A DNA stretch of 64,000 nucleotides from contig NZ_JACIDV010000003.1 of the NCBI RefSeq assembly GCF_014196515.1, positions 310,001 through 374,000 of the forward strand. The letters run 5' to 3'. Source of the stretch: Rhizobium skierniewicense (GTDB lineage: Bacteria > Pseudomonadota > Alphaproteobacteria > Rhizobiales > Rhizobiaceae). The notes beneath the pieces are model-generated. The model searched no databases and was not told where the DNA came from. It saw only the letters and a list, made by a program, of their open reading frames with translations. The translations under genes were made by a program, and so were the position numbers. Positions 16,768 through 25,659 of the stretch are shown piece by piece (positions within the stretch are counted from its first letter, which is position 1; every line of letters begins with the position of its first letter).

Positions 16768-17931
16768 ATGCCAGTTTTGAACAGAGCCGCCGAATTGCAA
16801 GCAGAAGCAAGCGAGTGGCGACGCAGTCTCCATGAAAATCCTGAACTCCTTTACGACGTTCACGAAACCGCCGCGTTCATTGCAGGCAAGCTCGAATCTT
16901 TCGGTGTTGACGAGATCGTGACAGGTATTGGCCGCACCGGCGTGGTCGGTATCATCCATGGTCGGCATGGACAGGGGCGCACTGTCGGGCTCAGATCCGA
17001 TATGGACGCTTTGCCGATCATGGAAGAGACCGGCAAGCCCTGGACGTCGAAGGCACCCGGCAAGATGCATGCCTGTGGTCACGATGGCCATATGGCCATG
17101 CTGTTGGGTGCGGCAAAACATCTGGCGGAAACACGCAATTTCACAGGCTCGGTCGCTGTGATCTTCCAGCCAGCGGAGGAGGGTGGCGCTGGTGCGCTTG
17201 CCATGGTCGAAGATGGCCTGATGACGCGCTTCAAGATCGATGAAGTCTACGGCATGCACAATATGCCGGGTATACCTCTGGGATCATTTGCCATCCGCAA
17301 GGGTGGGATCATGGCAGCGCCGGACAAGTTCTCCATTATTGTCAAAGGTCGTGGTGGCCATGCGGCTCAGCCGCATCGTACGACAGACCCGATCTCAATC
17401 GGGGCGCAGATCGTGACCAATCTCCAGCTGATTGCGTCGCGCAACACCGATCCCATCCGCTCGATCGTCGTGTCAGTTACGCGTTTTCAGGCGGGTTCCA
17501 GCCATAACATCATTCCCAACGAGGCGGTGATCGCAGGCACGGTCCGCACGCTGGATGAGGGCGTGCGCGACGTGGCACAGGAACGCATCAAGCAGATTGC
17601 TGAGGGCATTGCGACAGCCAACGATGCTGAGGCGGAAGTGGTTTACGAGCGGCATTGTCCCGTGACGGTCAACCATGCCGCTGAAACCGAGCACGCTATC
17701 CGCATCGCCCGCGATATCGTCGGCGACAAGAATGTCGATCCCGATGTGGACCCATCCATGGCGGGAGAGGATTTTTCCTACATGCTCAACGAACGCCCCG
17801 GGGCCTTTATATTTCTCGGCAATGGGGAGAGTGCCGGGCTGCACAATCCGGGCTACGACTTCAACGATGAGGCGATCGCCTATGGTGTGTCCTACTGGGT
17901 GAAGCTTGCCGAGCAGCGACTGGCTGGCTGA
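16768..17931 (+). CDS. M20-family amidohydrolase (hippurate hydrolase-like)
   Basis: A cytoplasmic zinc or manganese amidohydrolase of 387 residues. Metal-binding blocks are HACGHDGH and PAEEGGAGA, with HNMPG and the dimerisation-domain motif GRGGHAAQPH, and the C-terminal MAGEDFSYML. The family cleaves N-acyl amino acids, such as N-acetyl- or benzoyl-amino acids, or indole-3-acetyl conjugates. The exact substrate is not visible. The ATG at 16768 fits the family N-terminus (ELQAEASEWRRSLHENPEL); an open frame extends back to 16519, but that part lies antisense to the carboxypeptidase gene and is unlike the family. Confidence 0.9.
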   Translation: MPVLNRAAELQAEASEWRRSLHENPELLYDVHETAAFIAGKLESFGVDEIVTGIGRTGVVGIIHGRHGQGRTVGLRSDMDALPIMEETGKPWTSKAPGKMHACGHDGHMAMLLGAAKHLAETRNFTGSVAVIFQPAEEGGAGALAMVEDGLMTRFKIDEVYGMHNMPGIPLGSFAIRKGGIMAAPDKFSIIVKGRGGHAAQPHRTTDPISIGAQIVTNLQLIASRNTDPIRSIVVSVTRFQAGSSHNIIPNEAVIAGTVRTLDEGVRDVAQERIKQIAEGIATANDAEAEVVYERHCPVTVNHAAETEHAIRIARDIVGDKNVDPDVDPSMAGEDFSYMLNERPGAFIFLGNGESAGLHNPGYDFNDEAIAYGVSYWVKLAEQRLAG

Positions 17932-17946
17932 AAGGCTTGAGAGTGT

Positions 17947-17977
17947 GAACGACCGCGATCTTTGCGCGCGGTCGTTC
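17947..17977. terminator. Hairpin after the M20 amidohydrolase gene
   Basis: GAACGACCGCG at 17947-17957 pairs perfectly (11 bp) with CGCGGTCGTTC at 17967-17977. It sits 16 bases after the amidohydrolase stop and is followed by CCCCATCTTTG, a poor T-run. A terminator for the rightward gene is the simplest reading. Confidence 0.65.
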
Positions 17978-17990
17978 CCCATCTTTGCGT

Positions 17991-18023
17991 TAGAACGTTT
18001 CCATTTAACAAGGAAACGCTCTA
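17991..18023. repeat. Dispersed intergenic palindrome, copy 1
   Basis: TAGAACGTTTCC at 17991-18002 faces GGAAACGCTCTA at 18012-18023 across the 9-base loop ATTTAACAA, with one mismatch in 12 pairs. A near-identical element lies at 36557-36589. The right end of this copy supplies the TAG stop codon of ugpC on the minus strand. It may also act as a bidirectional terminator between the converging amidohydrolase and ugpC genes. Confidence 0.8.
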
Positions 18024-19061
18024 AATGCGCGAACCAGCGGCATCGAAAAGATGGAAATGGGCTGGATCCGCCGTGATCGTCACAGTCTGGCCGATTTCCA
18101 TTGCCGATCGACCGGGAACGCGAAAGACGATGCTACCGCCATCCGACATTTCGCCGTGAACATAGCTCTCCGCACCGACCAGTTCTACCGCCGCGACTTG
18201 AACTGGCAGCTTGAATGCGGCGTTGGAATCCGTGTCCGCAATAATGAGGTTTTCCGGGCGAACCCCGATTGTCACCGCATTGGAGGGAATGCTTCCATTT
18301 TCAGGGACGTTCCAGACGGAGCCGTTGAGTGGCAGCAGGTTCATCGACGGAGAACCGATGAAGGTGGCGACGAAACTCGTCGCTGGCTTTTCGTAAAGTT
18401 CGATAGGCGTGCCAACCTGCTCGATACGTCCCGCATTCAGGACCACGAGGCGATCCGCAAGCGTCATCGCTTCCATCTGGTCGTGGGTCACATAGATGCT
18501 GGTCGTGGCGAGAGAGCGTTGCAACCGCCGGATTTCGACACGCATCTGCACGCGCAGCTTTGCGTCGAGATTGGACAGGGGCTCATCGAACAGGAACGCA
18601 GACGGTTTGCGCACGATAGCACGGCCCATGGCAACGCGTTGACGCTGGCCACCTGACAGTTGGCGCGGCTTGCGCTCCAGATATTGTTCGATTTCCAGAG
18701 CTTTTGCCGCATCCGTTATCCGGCGGTCGATTTCGTCCATCGGTGTGTTGCGGTTCTTCAGGCCGTAAGCGAGGTTCTGGCGCACCGTCATGTGCGGGTA
18801 AAGCGCATAGTTCTGGAAAACCATGGCAATGTCGCGCTCGGCAGGTTCGAGATCGTTGACGCGCTTGCCCGCGATGTCGATGCTGCCGGAGCTGATGCTC
18901 TCCAACCCGGCAACCATGCGCAGAAGCGTCGACTTTCCACACCCCGACGGTCCGACCAGCACGATCATTTCACCGTCCTGAATGTCCAGCGAGACGCCCT
19001 TGATCGCCTCGATGTTGCCGCCATAGAGTTTGCGGACGTCCTTGAGTTCGATTGTCGCCAT
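18021..19061 (-). CDS. ugpC: sn-Glycerol-3-phosphate ABC transporter ATPase (UgpC)
   Basis: The ATPase of the Ugp importer, 346 residues. Walker A is GPSGCGKST at 37-45, with the Q-loop in [15 protein letters not shown], the signature [14 protein letters not shown], Walker [15 protein letters not shown] and the switch histidine in [10 protein letters not shown]. After about residue 240 comes the MalK/UgpC-type TOBE regulatory region, with GVRPENL. It shares one base between its start and the stop of ugpE, so the operon is tightly coupled. The assignment to glycerol 3-phosphate rests on the neighbouring UgpB; the ATPase alone would only be 'CUT1 family'. Confidence 0.93.
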   Translation of the reverse strand: MATIELKDVRKLYGGNIEAIKGVSLDIQDGEMIVLVGPSGCGKSTLLRMVAGLESISSGSIDIAGKRVNDLEPAERDIAMVFQNYALYPHMTVRQNLAYGLKNRNTPMDEIDRRITDAAKALEIEQYLERKPRQLSGGQRQRVAMGRAIVRKPSAFLFDEPLSNLDAKLRVQMRVEIRRLQRSLATTSIYVTHDQMEAMTLADRLVVLNAGRIEQVGTPIELYEKPATSFVATFIGSPSMNLLPLNGSVWNVPENGSIPSNAVTIGVRPENLIIADTDSNAAFKLPVQVAAVELVGAESYVHGEMSDGGSIVFRVPGRSAMEIGQTVTITADPAHFHLFDAAGSRI

Positions 19062-19909
19062 TACTTTTCAGTCTCCACCAAGCCTTTGACAAACCAGCGC
19101 TGCATGAAGACGACGACAAGAACGGGAGGGATGATCGCCAGGATCGCTGTCACCATCACGTAATTCCACGGTGTCGAAGCATCGGTGAAATCCACCATGC
19201 GGCGCAGGCCAATTATGATTGTGTTCATTTCGGCGCGATCCGTTACCAGCAACGGCCACAAATATTGCGTCCAGCCATAGATGAAGAGGATCACGAAAAG
19301 GGCGGCGATATTCGTTGTCGAAAGCGGCAGCAGAATATCGCGCATAAAGCGGAACGGCCCCGCATTGTCGATGCGCGCCGCCTCAACCAGTTCGCCGGGT
19401 ATCGTCAGGAAGAACTGGCGAAACAGGAATGTTGCTGTCGCAGACGCCATCAAGGGAAGTGTCAGGCCCGCATAGGTGTTCAACAGGCCGAGGTCTACGA
19501 TCACCTTGTAGGTTGGCAAAATGCGGACTTCCACCGGCAACATCAGCGTCACGAAAATCATCCAGAAGAACCCCATGCGGAAGGGGAACCGGAAGAAGAC
19601 GATGGCAAACGCCGAGAGGAACGAGATGACGATCTTGCCTATGGCAATCGCGACCGCCACGACGAAGCTGTTGAACAAAAGCCGCTCGAGACTGACGCCC
19701 ACGACACGTTCCACACCGCCGGAAATCGCCTCGTGGTAATTTTCTACCAGATGGCCTGCTGGCAGCAGCGACATGGGCGGACGCAGGATGTCCGTCGATG
19801 TCGCCGAAGACGCGATGAATGTGTAGTAGATCGGAAATGCCACGATGATGATGCCAATAACCAGCATCAGATGGGCCATGAACGTTGCGATGGGACGGTT
19901 CTGGATCAT
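19061..19909 (-). CDS. ugpE: sn-Glycerol-3-phosphate ABC transporter permease (UgpE)
   Basis: An inner-membrane permease of 282 residues with about six hydrophobic segments. It contains the EAA-loop motif [25 protein letters not shown] characteristic of binding-protein-dependent permeases. The ATG at 19909 has GAGG 8 bases upstream and lies 10 bases after the ugpA stop. A longer frame from 19975 lies within ugpA and is rejected. It forms the channel with UgpA. Confidence 0.92.
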   Translation of the reverse strand: MIQNRPIATFMAHLMLVIGIIIVAFPIYYTFIASSATSTDILRPPMSLLPAGHLVENYHEAISGGVERVVGVSLERLLFNSFVVAVAIAIGKIVISFLSAFAIVFFRFPFRMGFFWMIFVTLMLPVEVRILPTYKVIVDLGLLNTYAGLTLPLMASATATFLFRQFFLTIPGELVEAARIDNAGPFRFMRDILLPLSTTNIAALFVILFIYGWTQYLWPLLVTDRAEMNTIIIGLRRMVDFTDASTPWNYVMVTAILAIIPPVLVVVFMQRWFVKGLVETEK

Positions 19910-19919
19910 GATGCTTTCC

Positions 19920-20801
19920 TCAACCGTAATGCACGCGCCGCTCGACGAAGCGGAACTGGAATGCCGTGAGCGCAATGACGATGACCATCAGGACCACCGA
20001 TTGAGCGGCGGATGAGCCGAGGTTGAGATTGACGAAGCCGTCATTGTACACCTTGTAGACCAGCGTTTCCGTGGCCTTGGCCGGGCCGCCGCCGGTGACG
20101 GAGTGAATGATGCCGAATGTATCGAAGAAGGCGTAGACGGTGTTGACGACCAACAGGAAGAAGGTGGTCGGTGCCAGAAGCGGGAATATGATCGTCCAGA
20201 AACGCCGGGCTCCCCGTGCACCATCGATTGCTGCGGCTTCCAGCAGGGACTTGGGTATGGCCTGAAGACCCGCAACAAAAAACAGGAAATTGTAGCTGAT
20301 CTGCTTCCAGGCAGCAGCAGCGACAACCAGCGTCATGGCCTGATTGCCATCCAGCAGAGGATCCCAGGCGATGCCATTGCGGCGCAGAAGATAGGCGAGC
20401 GTGCCCATGGCCGGGTTGAACATGAACAGCCACAGCATACCGGCCACGGCGGGCGCGACGGCGTAGGGGATGATCATCATCGTGCGATAGAAGCCCTTGC
20501 CGCGCACCACCAGATCGGCAGCCGTTGCCAGCAGAAGGGCAGCCGCCATCGAAAGCAGCGCCGTTGCGATGCTGAAAACGACGGTGACCTGAAGCGCATG
20601 CAAGTAGTTGGGGTCGGACAGAATGGCTGAAAAGTTTGCAAAGCCGACGAAGGTACTCTGAAGGCCGAACGGATCCTCCCGCATCGCGGACTGGTAGAGC
20701 GCCTGGCTCGCCGGCCAGAAAAAGAACACGACTGTCAATACGATCTGTGGAGCAACCAGAAAGTACGGAAGAATTTTGTTTGGAAAGACGACGCTTTGCA
20801 A
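19920..20801 (-). CDS. ugpA: sn-Glycerol-3-phosphate ABC transporter permease (UgpA)
   Basis: An inner-membrane permease of 293 residues starting [20 protein letters not shown], with about six membrane spans. The EAA loop [25 protein letters not shown] is clear, as is [19 protein letters not shown]. It follows ugpB by 131 bases that contain a hairpin, so its expression may be lower than that of the binding protein. Confidence 0.92.
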   Translation of the reverse strand: MQSVVFPNKILPYFLVAPQIVLTVVFFFWPASQALYQSAMREDPFGLQSTFVGFANFSAILSDPNYLHALQVTVVFSIATALLSMAAALLLATAADLVVRGKGFYRTMMIIPYAVAPAVAGMLWLFMFNPAMGTLAYLLRRNGIAWDPLLDGNQAMTLVVAAAAWKQISYNFLFFVAGLQAIPKSLLEAAAIDGARGARRFWTIIFPLLAPTTFFLLVVNTVYAFFDTFGIIHSVTGGGPAKATETLVYKVYNDGFVNLNLGSSAAQSVVLMVIVIALTAFQFRFVERRVHYG

Positions 20802-20856
20802 AAGCGGGCTCCTTTGGAGTGTCGGGCAGATGGTTTTGTAGACTATGGAACGTTTG

Positions 20857-20888
20857 GAACGGCGCGGAATATGTGTTCTGCGCCGTTC
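20857..20888 (-). terminator. Attenuator-like stem-loop between ugpB and ugpA
   Basis: GAACGGCGC at 20857-20865 pairs perfectly with GCGCCGTTC at 20880-20888 across a 14-base loop. No T-run follows on the minus strand. Placement between a binding-protein gene and its permease genes suggests partial termination or mRNA stabilisation. Confidence 0.6.
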
Positions 20889-20932
20889 TCTTGTTCCCCA
20901 GTCACCGTTCTAAAACGGGCCAGAAACAAAAT

Positions 20933-22237
20933 TTATCTGCCGATTGCCTGCTGGATGGCTGCGTTGCCGCGTTCGACCGCCTTGTCGAGGGCGGCTTTTG
21001 CATCCTGCTTGCCAGCGAGCATCGTTTCGAACTCTTCATTCATGATGTCGCGAACCTGCGGGAGATTGACCAGACGTACACCCTTGGAGTTTTCTGTCGG
21101 AGGCTTGCCCATCATCTGCAGCAGAGGCGTTTCGCGCGCTGGATTCTTTTCATAGAAGCCAGACTTCTTGGTGTCCTCATAGGCCGCAAGCGTTACCGGC
21201 ATATAGCCGGACACCTGATGCAGACGCGACTGAATTTTGGTCTGGGACAGGAAGTGGAAGAATTCTGCGGTGCCCTTGTATTCGTCATCGGACTTGCCGC
21301 CGAAGACCCAGAGGCTGGCGCCACCAGGGATAGTGTTTTGCGGGCGACCGTCACCCTCGTCATAGGGCAACTGGCCGATGCCGTAATTCATGCCGCTCTT
21401 GACGATATCGCCAAGGCCTCCGGAAGACTCGGTCAGGATGCCGCATTCGCTGGACGTGAAAAGCTGCTTGGCCTCGGATGTGCGACCGCCGTAACGGAAC
21501 GTGCCGTCCTTGGCGAGATCGGCAATCGCTTGAAAATGCTTGACGAAAGGCTCTGAGTTGAAGGCCAGCTTCACGTCGGTGCCGGCAAGGCCGTTTTCAT
21601 TGCTGCCGTAGGAAAGGTTGTTCCATGCCGCAAAGTTTTCGGTCTGAATCCATGTCAGCCATGTGGATGTGAAGCCGCAAGGAGCAGCGCCGCTCGACTT
21701 GATCTTCTTGGCGGCATCGAAAACCTCTGCCCAGGTCTTGGGTGGATTTTCAGCATCCAGTCCGGCCTTCTTGAAGGTGTCCTTGTTGTAGTACATGATC
21801 GGAGAGGAGGAATTGTAAGGGAACGACAGCATCGTGCCGTCCGGCTTTGAATAATAAGAAACGATGCCGGGCAGATAGTCGGCTTTATTGAATTTGAAAC
21901 CGCCCTTTTCCAAGACATCGGCCACCGGCACGATGGCGCCCTGCGCACCCATCATCACACCACTGCCCGCATCGAAAACCTGAATGATGGCTGGCGGTTG
22001 CTTGGCACGGAACGCCGCGATGCCTGCATTGAGCGTTTCAGGGTAGGTGCCTTTGAAGACAGGCAGGATCTTGTAGTTGGATTGGCTTTCGTTGAATTCT
22101 TTTGAAAGCTGCTCGACAACTTCGTTGTTTGCACCCGTCATGGCGTGCCACCATTGGATTTCCGTCGCGGCGAGCGCGCTGGACGCCATCAAAAGAGCAG
22201 TTGCAGCTGTAGTCACTGATGTGAGAACGACTTTCAT
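20933..22237 (-). CDS. ugpB: sn-Glycerol-3-phosphate-binding periplasmic protein (UgpB)
   Basis: The periplasmic receptor for glycerol 3-phosphate and its diesters, 434 residues. A signal peptide ends SSALAA. The mature protein closely follows Escherichia coli UgpB as I recall it: IQWWHAMTGANNEVVEQL, YNSSSPIMYYNKDTFKKAGLD, PPKTWAEV, WIQTENFAAWN, GGASLWVFGGK, and near the end GVRLVNLPQVRDIMNEE and AVERGN. GGGAGG lies just before the ATG. It heads ugpB-A-E-C, all read leftward. No ugpQ (phosphodiesterase) gene follows here. I looked for a Pho box in the upstream 180 bases and saw none that was convincing. Confidence 0.94.
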   Translation of the reverse strand: MKVVLTSVTTAATALLMASSALAATEIQWWHAMTGANNEVVEQLSKEFNESQSNYKILPVFKGTYPETLNAGIAAFRAKQPPAIIQVFDAGSGVMMGAQGAIVPVADVLEKGGFKFNKADYLPGIVSYYSKPDGTMLSFPYNSSSPIMYYNKDTFKKAGLDAENPPKTWAEVFDAAKKIKSSGAAPCGFTSTWLTWIQTENFAAWNNLSYGSNENGLAGTDVKLAFNSEPFVKHFQAIADLAKDGTFRYGGRTSEAKQLFTSSECGILTESSGGLGDIVKSGMNYGIGQLPYDEGDGRPQNTIPGGASLWVFGGKSDDEYKGTAEFFHFLSQTKIQSRLHQVSGYMPVTLAAYEDTKKSGFYEKNPARETPLLQMMGKPPTENSKGVRLVNLPQVRDIMNEEFETMLAGKQDAKAALDKAVERGNAAIQQAIGR

Positions 22238-22415
22238 GGAATTTCCTCCCTACCATGAACTCATTTTATAGCGATTGAGAATCGCCTTTAGCATTTCTTG
22301 CTCACTTACGTCGCTCGTAGCAACCTCTTTTTGCGCAAGAGGGCCGAGATGCTCGTTAGTCTGCTAATATAATGAGGAAACCGGCTGATAGCAGGCGAAT
22401 AGAGAATTGTGTCGG

Positions 22416-23522
22416 TTAAATCACGCCCCATGCACGAAAGCGCCCGCGTCCGGTCATTTCCCGCAGCTCGAGTTGGTTGGCGAGACCCACGGCCCCTTGA
22501 GGTGTCGTTCCCAAGGCTTTCACAATCATGGCCGTGGAAACAACCGGTCTGGCTAATACCAGCGCGATCAATTCCGGCAGGCGTGAGTTTGACCGACGAC
22601 CGGTCAGTCTGCGGTCCATCCGGCTCTTGGCATTCAGCAGACGATCGTGCTCTCTCAAACCGATGTTGGCTGCTTCCTCCATACTCTCCAGGAATGCCCG
22701 GATCCGGTCGCGTTGGTTAGGCGCATTTCGTCGCTCACGCGGAACTGCGCGCAGGCCGGTGTTGAGCGGAGCCAGATGGGAAACCGTGAGCCCTTCCGCG
22801 CGCAGCAATGCCGCTGCCAGTTGGCGTCCCATCCACGGACTTCGCTTGAGGACTTCGAGCTTGTTCCATGCGTCGAGTGCGATCGCTGCGCGTAGCACCG
22901 GCGGCAACCCCTCGGTTGCTGTCAACGCCTGTTTCCATTCGCTCAACCGCTCGTCCTCGTCCCAATCGAGGTCACGTGTGACATCGTTCTCCCGCAGATA
23001 TGGCTTTGCAGCCTCCGTGCTTATGGAGGAAAGGGTCGCGGTGCTGCGCGCGATCAATTGGTCGATGGCCGACAGCTCATCCCTGAGGGGTGCGGTTTCG
23101 TCGTCGTCCGCCGTTGTTTCGGCATGGCTTATGCTTTGTGATTTCGGGCGCGCGTGGATGTCGCTCATATCGGCCCCATCCCTGCCGCGAAGGCGAGAAA
23201 GCCCGGATTGACTGAGAGCCCATTGGGGTTCGTTGCCGGATATCTGTCTGCGAGCTCGCAAGATGCGGTTGGCAACCCCCAATTCATGGGTCGGTGCGCG
23301 AATGTCCATATGAGCGTCGTGCAGGACAAGATCTTCTATATGGACAAGTTCGCCATCGACCCACAGGGATGACACCGCATCCATAAAATCCTGCCGCTCG
23401 AGAAATCCGCCACCAATGGGTGAACGTAAAATGCGCTCATCCAAACGTGCCAAGGCCTCCGTCGCCTTGGCGCACGGCATCAACAGCGTCGCGAGGGACA
23501 GTCGAGTGACATCGTAAAGCAT
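22416..23522 (-). CDS. DUF1612 and helix-turn-helix domain protein (RHE_PE00001 family)
   Basis: A 368-residue protein of a family found mainly in rhizobia, often on plasmids. Residues about 20-140 carry the N-terminal family pattern, including ALARLDERILRSPIGGGFLERQDF, LWVDGELVHIEDLVLHDAH and DIRAPTHELGVANRILRARR. The last 60 residues (SRLPELIALVLARPVVSTAMIVKALGTTPQGAVGLANQL) form a winged-helix-like DNA-binding segment. The function is unknown; a DNA-binding or addiction-type role has been suggested by domain content only. The start has no strong ribosome site but matches the family N-terminus (MLYDVTRLSLATLLMP). It is the only gene here with a plasmid-like flavour. Confidence 0.8.
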   Translation of the reverse strand: MLYDVTRLSLATLLMPCAKATEALARLDERILRSPIGGGFLERQDFMDAVSSLWVDGELVHIEDLVLHDAHMDIRAPTHELGVANRILRARRQISGNEPQWALSQSGLSRLRGRDGADMSDIHARPKSQSISHAETTADDDETAPLRDELSAIDQLIARSTATLSSISTEAAKPYLRENDVTRDLDWDEDERLSEWKQALTATEGLPPVLRAAIALDAWNKLEVLKRSPWMGRQLAAALLRAEGLTVSHLAPLNTGLRAVPRERRNAPNQRDRIRAFLESMEEAANIGLREHDRLLNAKSRMDRRLTGRRSNSRLPELIALVLARPVVSTAMIVKALGTTPQGAVGLANQLELREMTGRGRFRAWGVI

Positions 23523-23592
23523 GGATTTTGATAGAATGCGCCGGATATGAAAGCAATTTCGACACTGACTTTCATTTGGTTTTACCCGGGTT

Positions 23593-24921
23593 TTATGGTT
23601 TCAGGAGAGAAATTTCGACTTCAAACCCATCGCTGCGCCCGGTGGCGGGTGATAGGACGCGAAGCGATCCCTTCATCTGAGCGACCAAATGCTGAACGAT
23701 GGCAAGACCCAGGCCAGAGCCCGCAGCCTGCGTCGCGCCTCTGGTAAAGCGTGTCGTCAGTTTAGGGAGAAGTGCGGGATCGATGACTGCACTTTGATTG
23801 ACGACGCGAAACGAGTTGTCGTTGCCGATGTAAACATCCACACGGCTGCCGTCCGGGCTGTGGATCAGTGCGTTTTCGACAAGATTGCGGACGACGATCC
23901 CGAAAGCGTCGGGATTGATTCTACCCTCCAGCGCGCCGTCGCGGGCCATGTGCAGTTGAATGCGGTTTGCCCCGAGATCGGAGCGCTCGATGTCTTCCAG
24001 GACCAGTTCTATGATCTGTAGCAGATCCGTATCGGTGTCGGAGGTGCCGATCCCCGCATCCGCCCGGGACATTTGCAGAAGTTTCTCGGCAAGTTGCGCG
24101 AGATGAGAAAGGGATCGCTCGATCTGGTCCACTCTCGGCGCGAACGCGAGGGGAATATCGGCCTTCAGACGCTGGGCCTGGGCAAGCGCACCTGCAATGG
24201 GTGTTCGCAATTCATGGGCGCTATTGGACGCGAACGCCCTCTCGGATTCCAGAGCCGCGCGCAAACGCTCCAGCAAAAGGTTGACGGATCTGGCGATCGG
24301 GTGAAGTTCTCGCGGTAAATGCTGGTCATCAACAGGTACCATGTTGCCACTGTCCTTGCGCCCGATCTCATCTCTTAACGTCTGCACGGGTGCAAGTGTG
24401 CGCCGAACGACGAGCACAACTGCGACGATACTTGCCGGGATCAGAAACAGCAGAAACAGCACCAGCGCTGTCCCTGCCTCGACAATGGCCTCCCGGCGGT
24501 TGGCAAAGGCGTCCGCGACTTGCAGATAGAGGCTGCCGTCCGCGTTGCCGACCGTGTAGATGCGGTGCGTGGGCGTATCGGCAAACCCGGACGTAACCGG
24601 CACGTCAAACGGCTCCGCAGCGCTGTCGTAGGAGCGCAGCAGAAGCTCTCCCTCGCGATCACGCAGCTGGTAGGTCAGATATTCCTCTCCCGTGGCTGGC
24701 TGCACGAGCCGACGCTCGGCTTCGGGACTACGTTCCTTTAGGTCGTCTGCGATCAGCGGCATCAGCCGCTCAGCGGTTTCCTGCACGGAACTGTCGAAGA
24801 TTTCCGCAAACTCATCCTGCATGACCATGATACCGAGACCAGAAGCGATCATCCAGGAGAGCGCGACCACACTTGTGAGCGCGATCACCATGGTGCGGGT
24901 CATACTGTCTTTTCGTTTCAT
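23593..24921 (-). CDS. Two-component sensor histidine kinase (QseC/PmrB/TctE-like)
   Basis: An inner-membrane histidine kinase of 442 residues. The first membrane segment is near residues 11-33 and the second near 149-172, enclosing a periplasmic domain of about 115 residues. The phosphorylated histidine is H236 in NSAHELRTP, the N box is NLVENALIHSPDG and the glycine box is GSGLGLAIVQHL. The ATG at 24921 lies 4 bases after the response-regulator stop; a longer in-frame reading to 25095 runs inside that gene. Its partners upstream are the OmpR-type regulator and an EptA-type lipid A transferase, the same order as pmrC-A-B. Confidence 0.88.
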   Translation of the reverse strand: MKRKDSMTRTMVIALTSVVALSWMIASGLGIMVMQDEFAEIFDSSVQETAERLMPLIADDLKERSPEAERRLVQPATGEEYLTYQLRDREGELLLRSYDSAAEPFDVPVTSGFADTPTHRIYTVGNADGSLYLQVADAFANRREAIVEAGTALVLFLLFLIPASIVAVVLVVRRTLAPVQTLRDEIGRKDSGNMVPVDDQHLPRELHPIARSVNLLLERLRAALESERAFASNSAHELRTPIAGALAQAQRLKADIPLAFAPRVDQIERSLSHLAQLAEKLLQMSRADAGIGTSDTDTDLLQIIELVLEDIERSDLGANRIQLHMARDGALEGRINPDAFGIVVRNLVENALIHSPDGSRVDVYIGNDNSFRVVNQSAVIDPALLPKLTTRFTRGATQAAGSGLGLAIVQHLVAQMKGSLRVLSPATGRSDGFEVEISLLKP

Positions 24922-24925
24922 TGCG

Positions 24926-25579
24926 TTACCTGATCGTGTAGCCGAGGCCGCGTACCGTTTCGACCCTGTCGGCCCCGATTTTCTTGCGAAGGCGGCTAAC
25001 ATAGACTTCCACGGTATTGCTCTCGATTTCTGCCCCGAATTCGTAGAGTGTCTCGTGCAGTTGCGCCTTCGAGACGACGGCTCCGGGTCTTTCAACCAGT
25101 TTGTCCAGCACCGCCCACTCGCGTGCGCTCAGCGTCAGCGACTGCCCGTTGACGATGATGTTGCGGGCGACCTGGTTGATCTCGATGCCCGCCAGTTTGA
25201 CGACCGATGCCGAGCGGCCCTCATAACGGCGGGAAACGGCCAGCATGCGCGCGGTCAATTCGCCCAGATTGAAAGGTTTGACGAGGTAGTCGTCTGCGCC
25301 GGAATTCAAACCTTCAATACGGTCAGACACCTGGTCGTGAGCGGTCAAAATAATGACAGGCGTTGCATCATTGCGATTTCGCAAGCCCTTTAATATGGAA
25401 AGGCCTTCACCATCCGGCAGTCGGAGATCCAGCAGAACGAGACCATAGGCAACGGTGTGCGTTGCGGCTGTCGCATCGGCGACGGTCTTGAACCAATCGA
25501 CGGCATGGCTTGCTGCGGCAACATGATCCCTAAGCGCTTCGCCCAGCACATGATCGTCTTCGACAAGCAGAACACGCAA
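24926..25579 (-). CDS. OmpR-family response regulator (PmrA/QseB/TctD-like)
   Basis: A DNA-binding response regulator of 217 residues. The receiver domain has the acidic pair VEDD near residue 8, the phosphoacceptor D51 in LLDLRLPDG and the lysine in YLVKPFN. The C-terminal winged helix (LSAREWAVLDKL, TVEVYVSRLRKKIG, RGLGYTIR) is typical of OmpR/PhoB proteins. The start is taken as TTG at 25579: GAGG lies 5 bases upstream, and the family N-terminus RVLLVEDD follows at once. A longer frame to 25684 overlaps the end of eptA and adds unrelated residues. It is followed by its kinase gene after 4 bases. Confidence 0.9.
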   Translation of the reverse strand: MRVLLVEDDHVLGEALRDHVAAASHAVDWFKTVADATAATHTVAYGLVLLDLRLPDGEGLSILKGLRNRNDATPVIILTAHDQVSDRIEGLNSGADDYLVKPFNLGELTARMLAVSRRYEGRSASVVKLAGIEINQVARNIIVNGQSLTLSAREWAVLDKLVERPGAVVSKAQLHETLYEFGAEIESNTVEVYVSRLRKKIGADRVETVRGLGYTIR

Positions 25580-25659
25580 GAATACCTCGCTTTCGACCCC
25601 AACGACCGGAATATTACAGTGGGTATTCTGCGTATCTGATCTCGTCAAGTTGCATATGA

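Noticed and set aside
22238-22415. Possible Pho box upstream of ugpB
   Set aside because: No pair of CTGTCAT-like half-sites with the right spacing was found.
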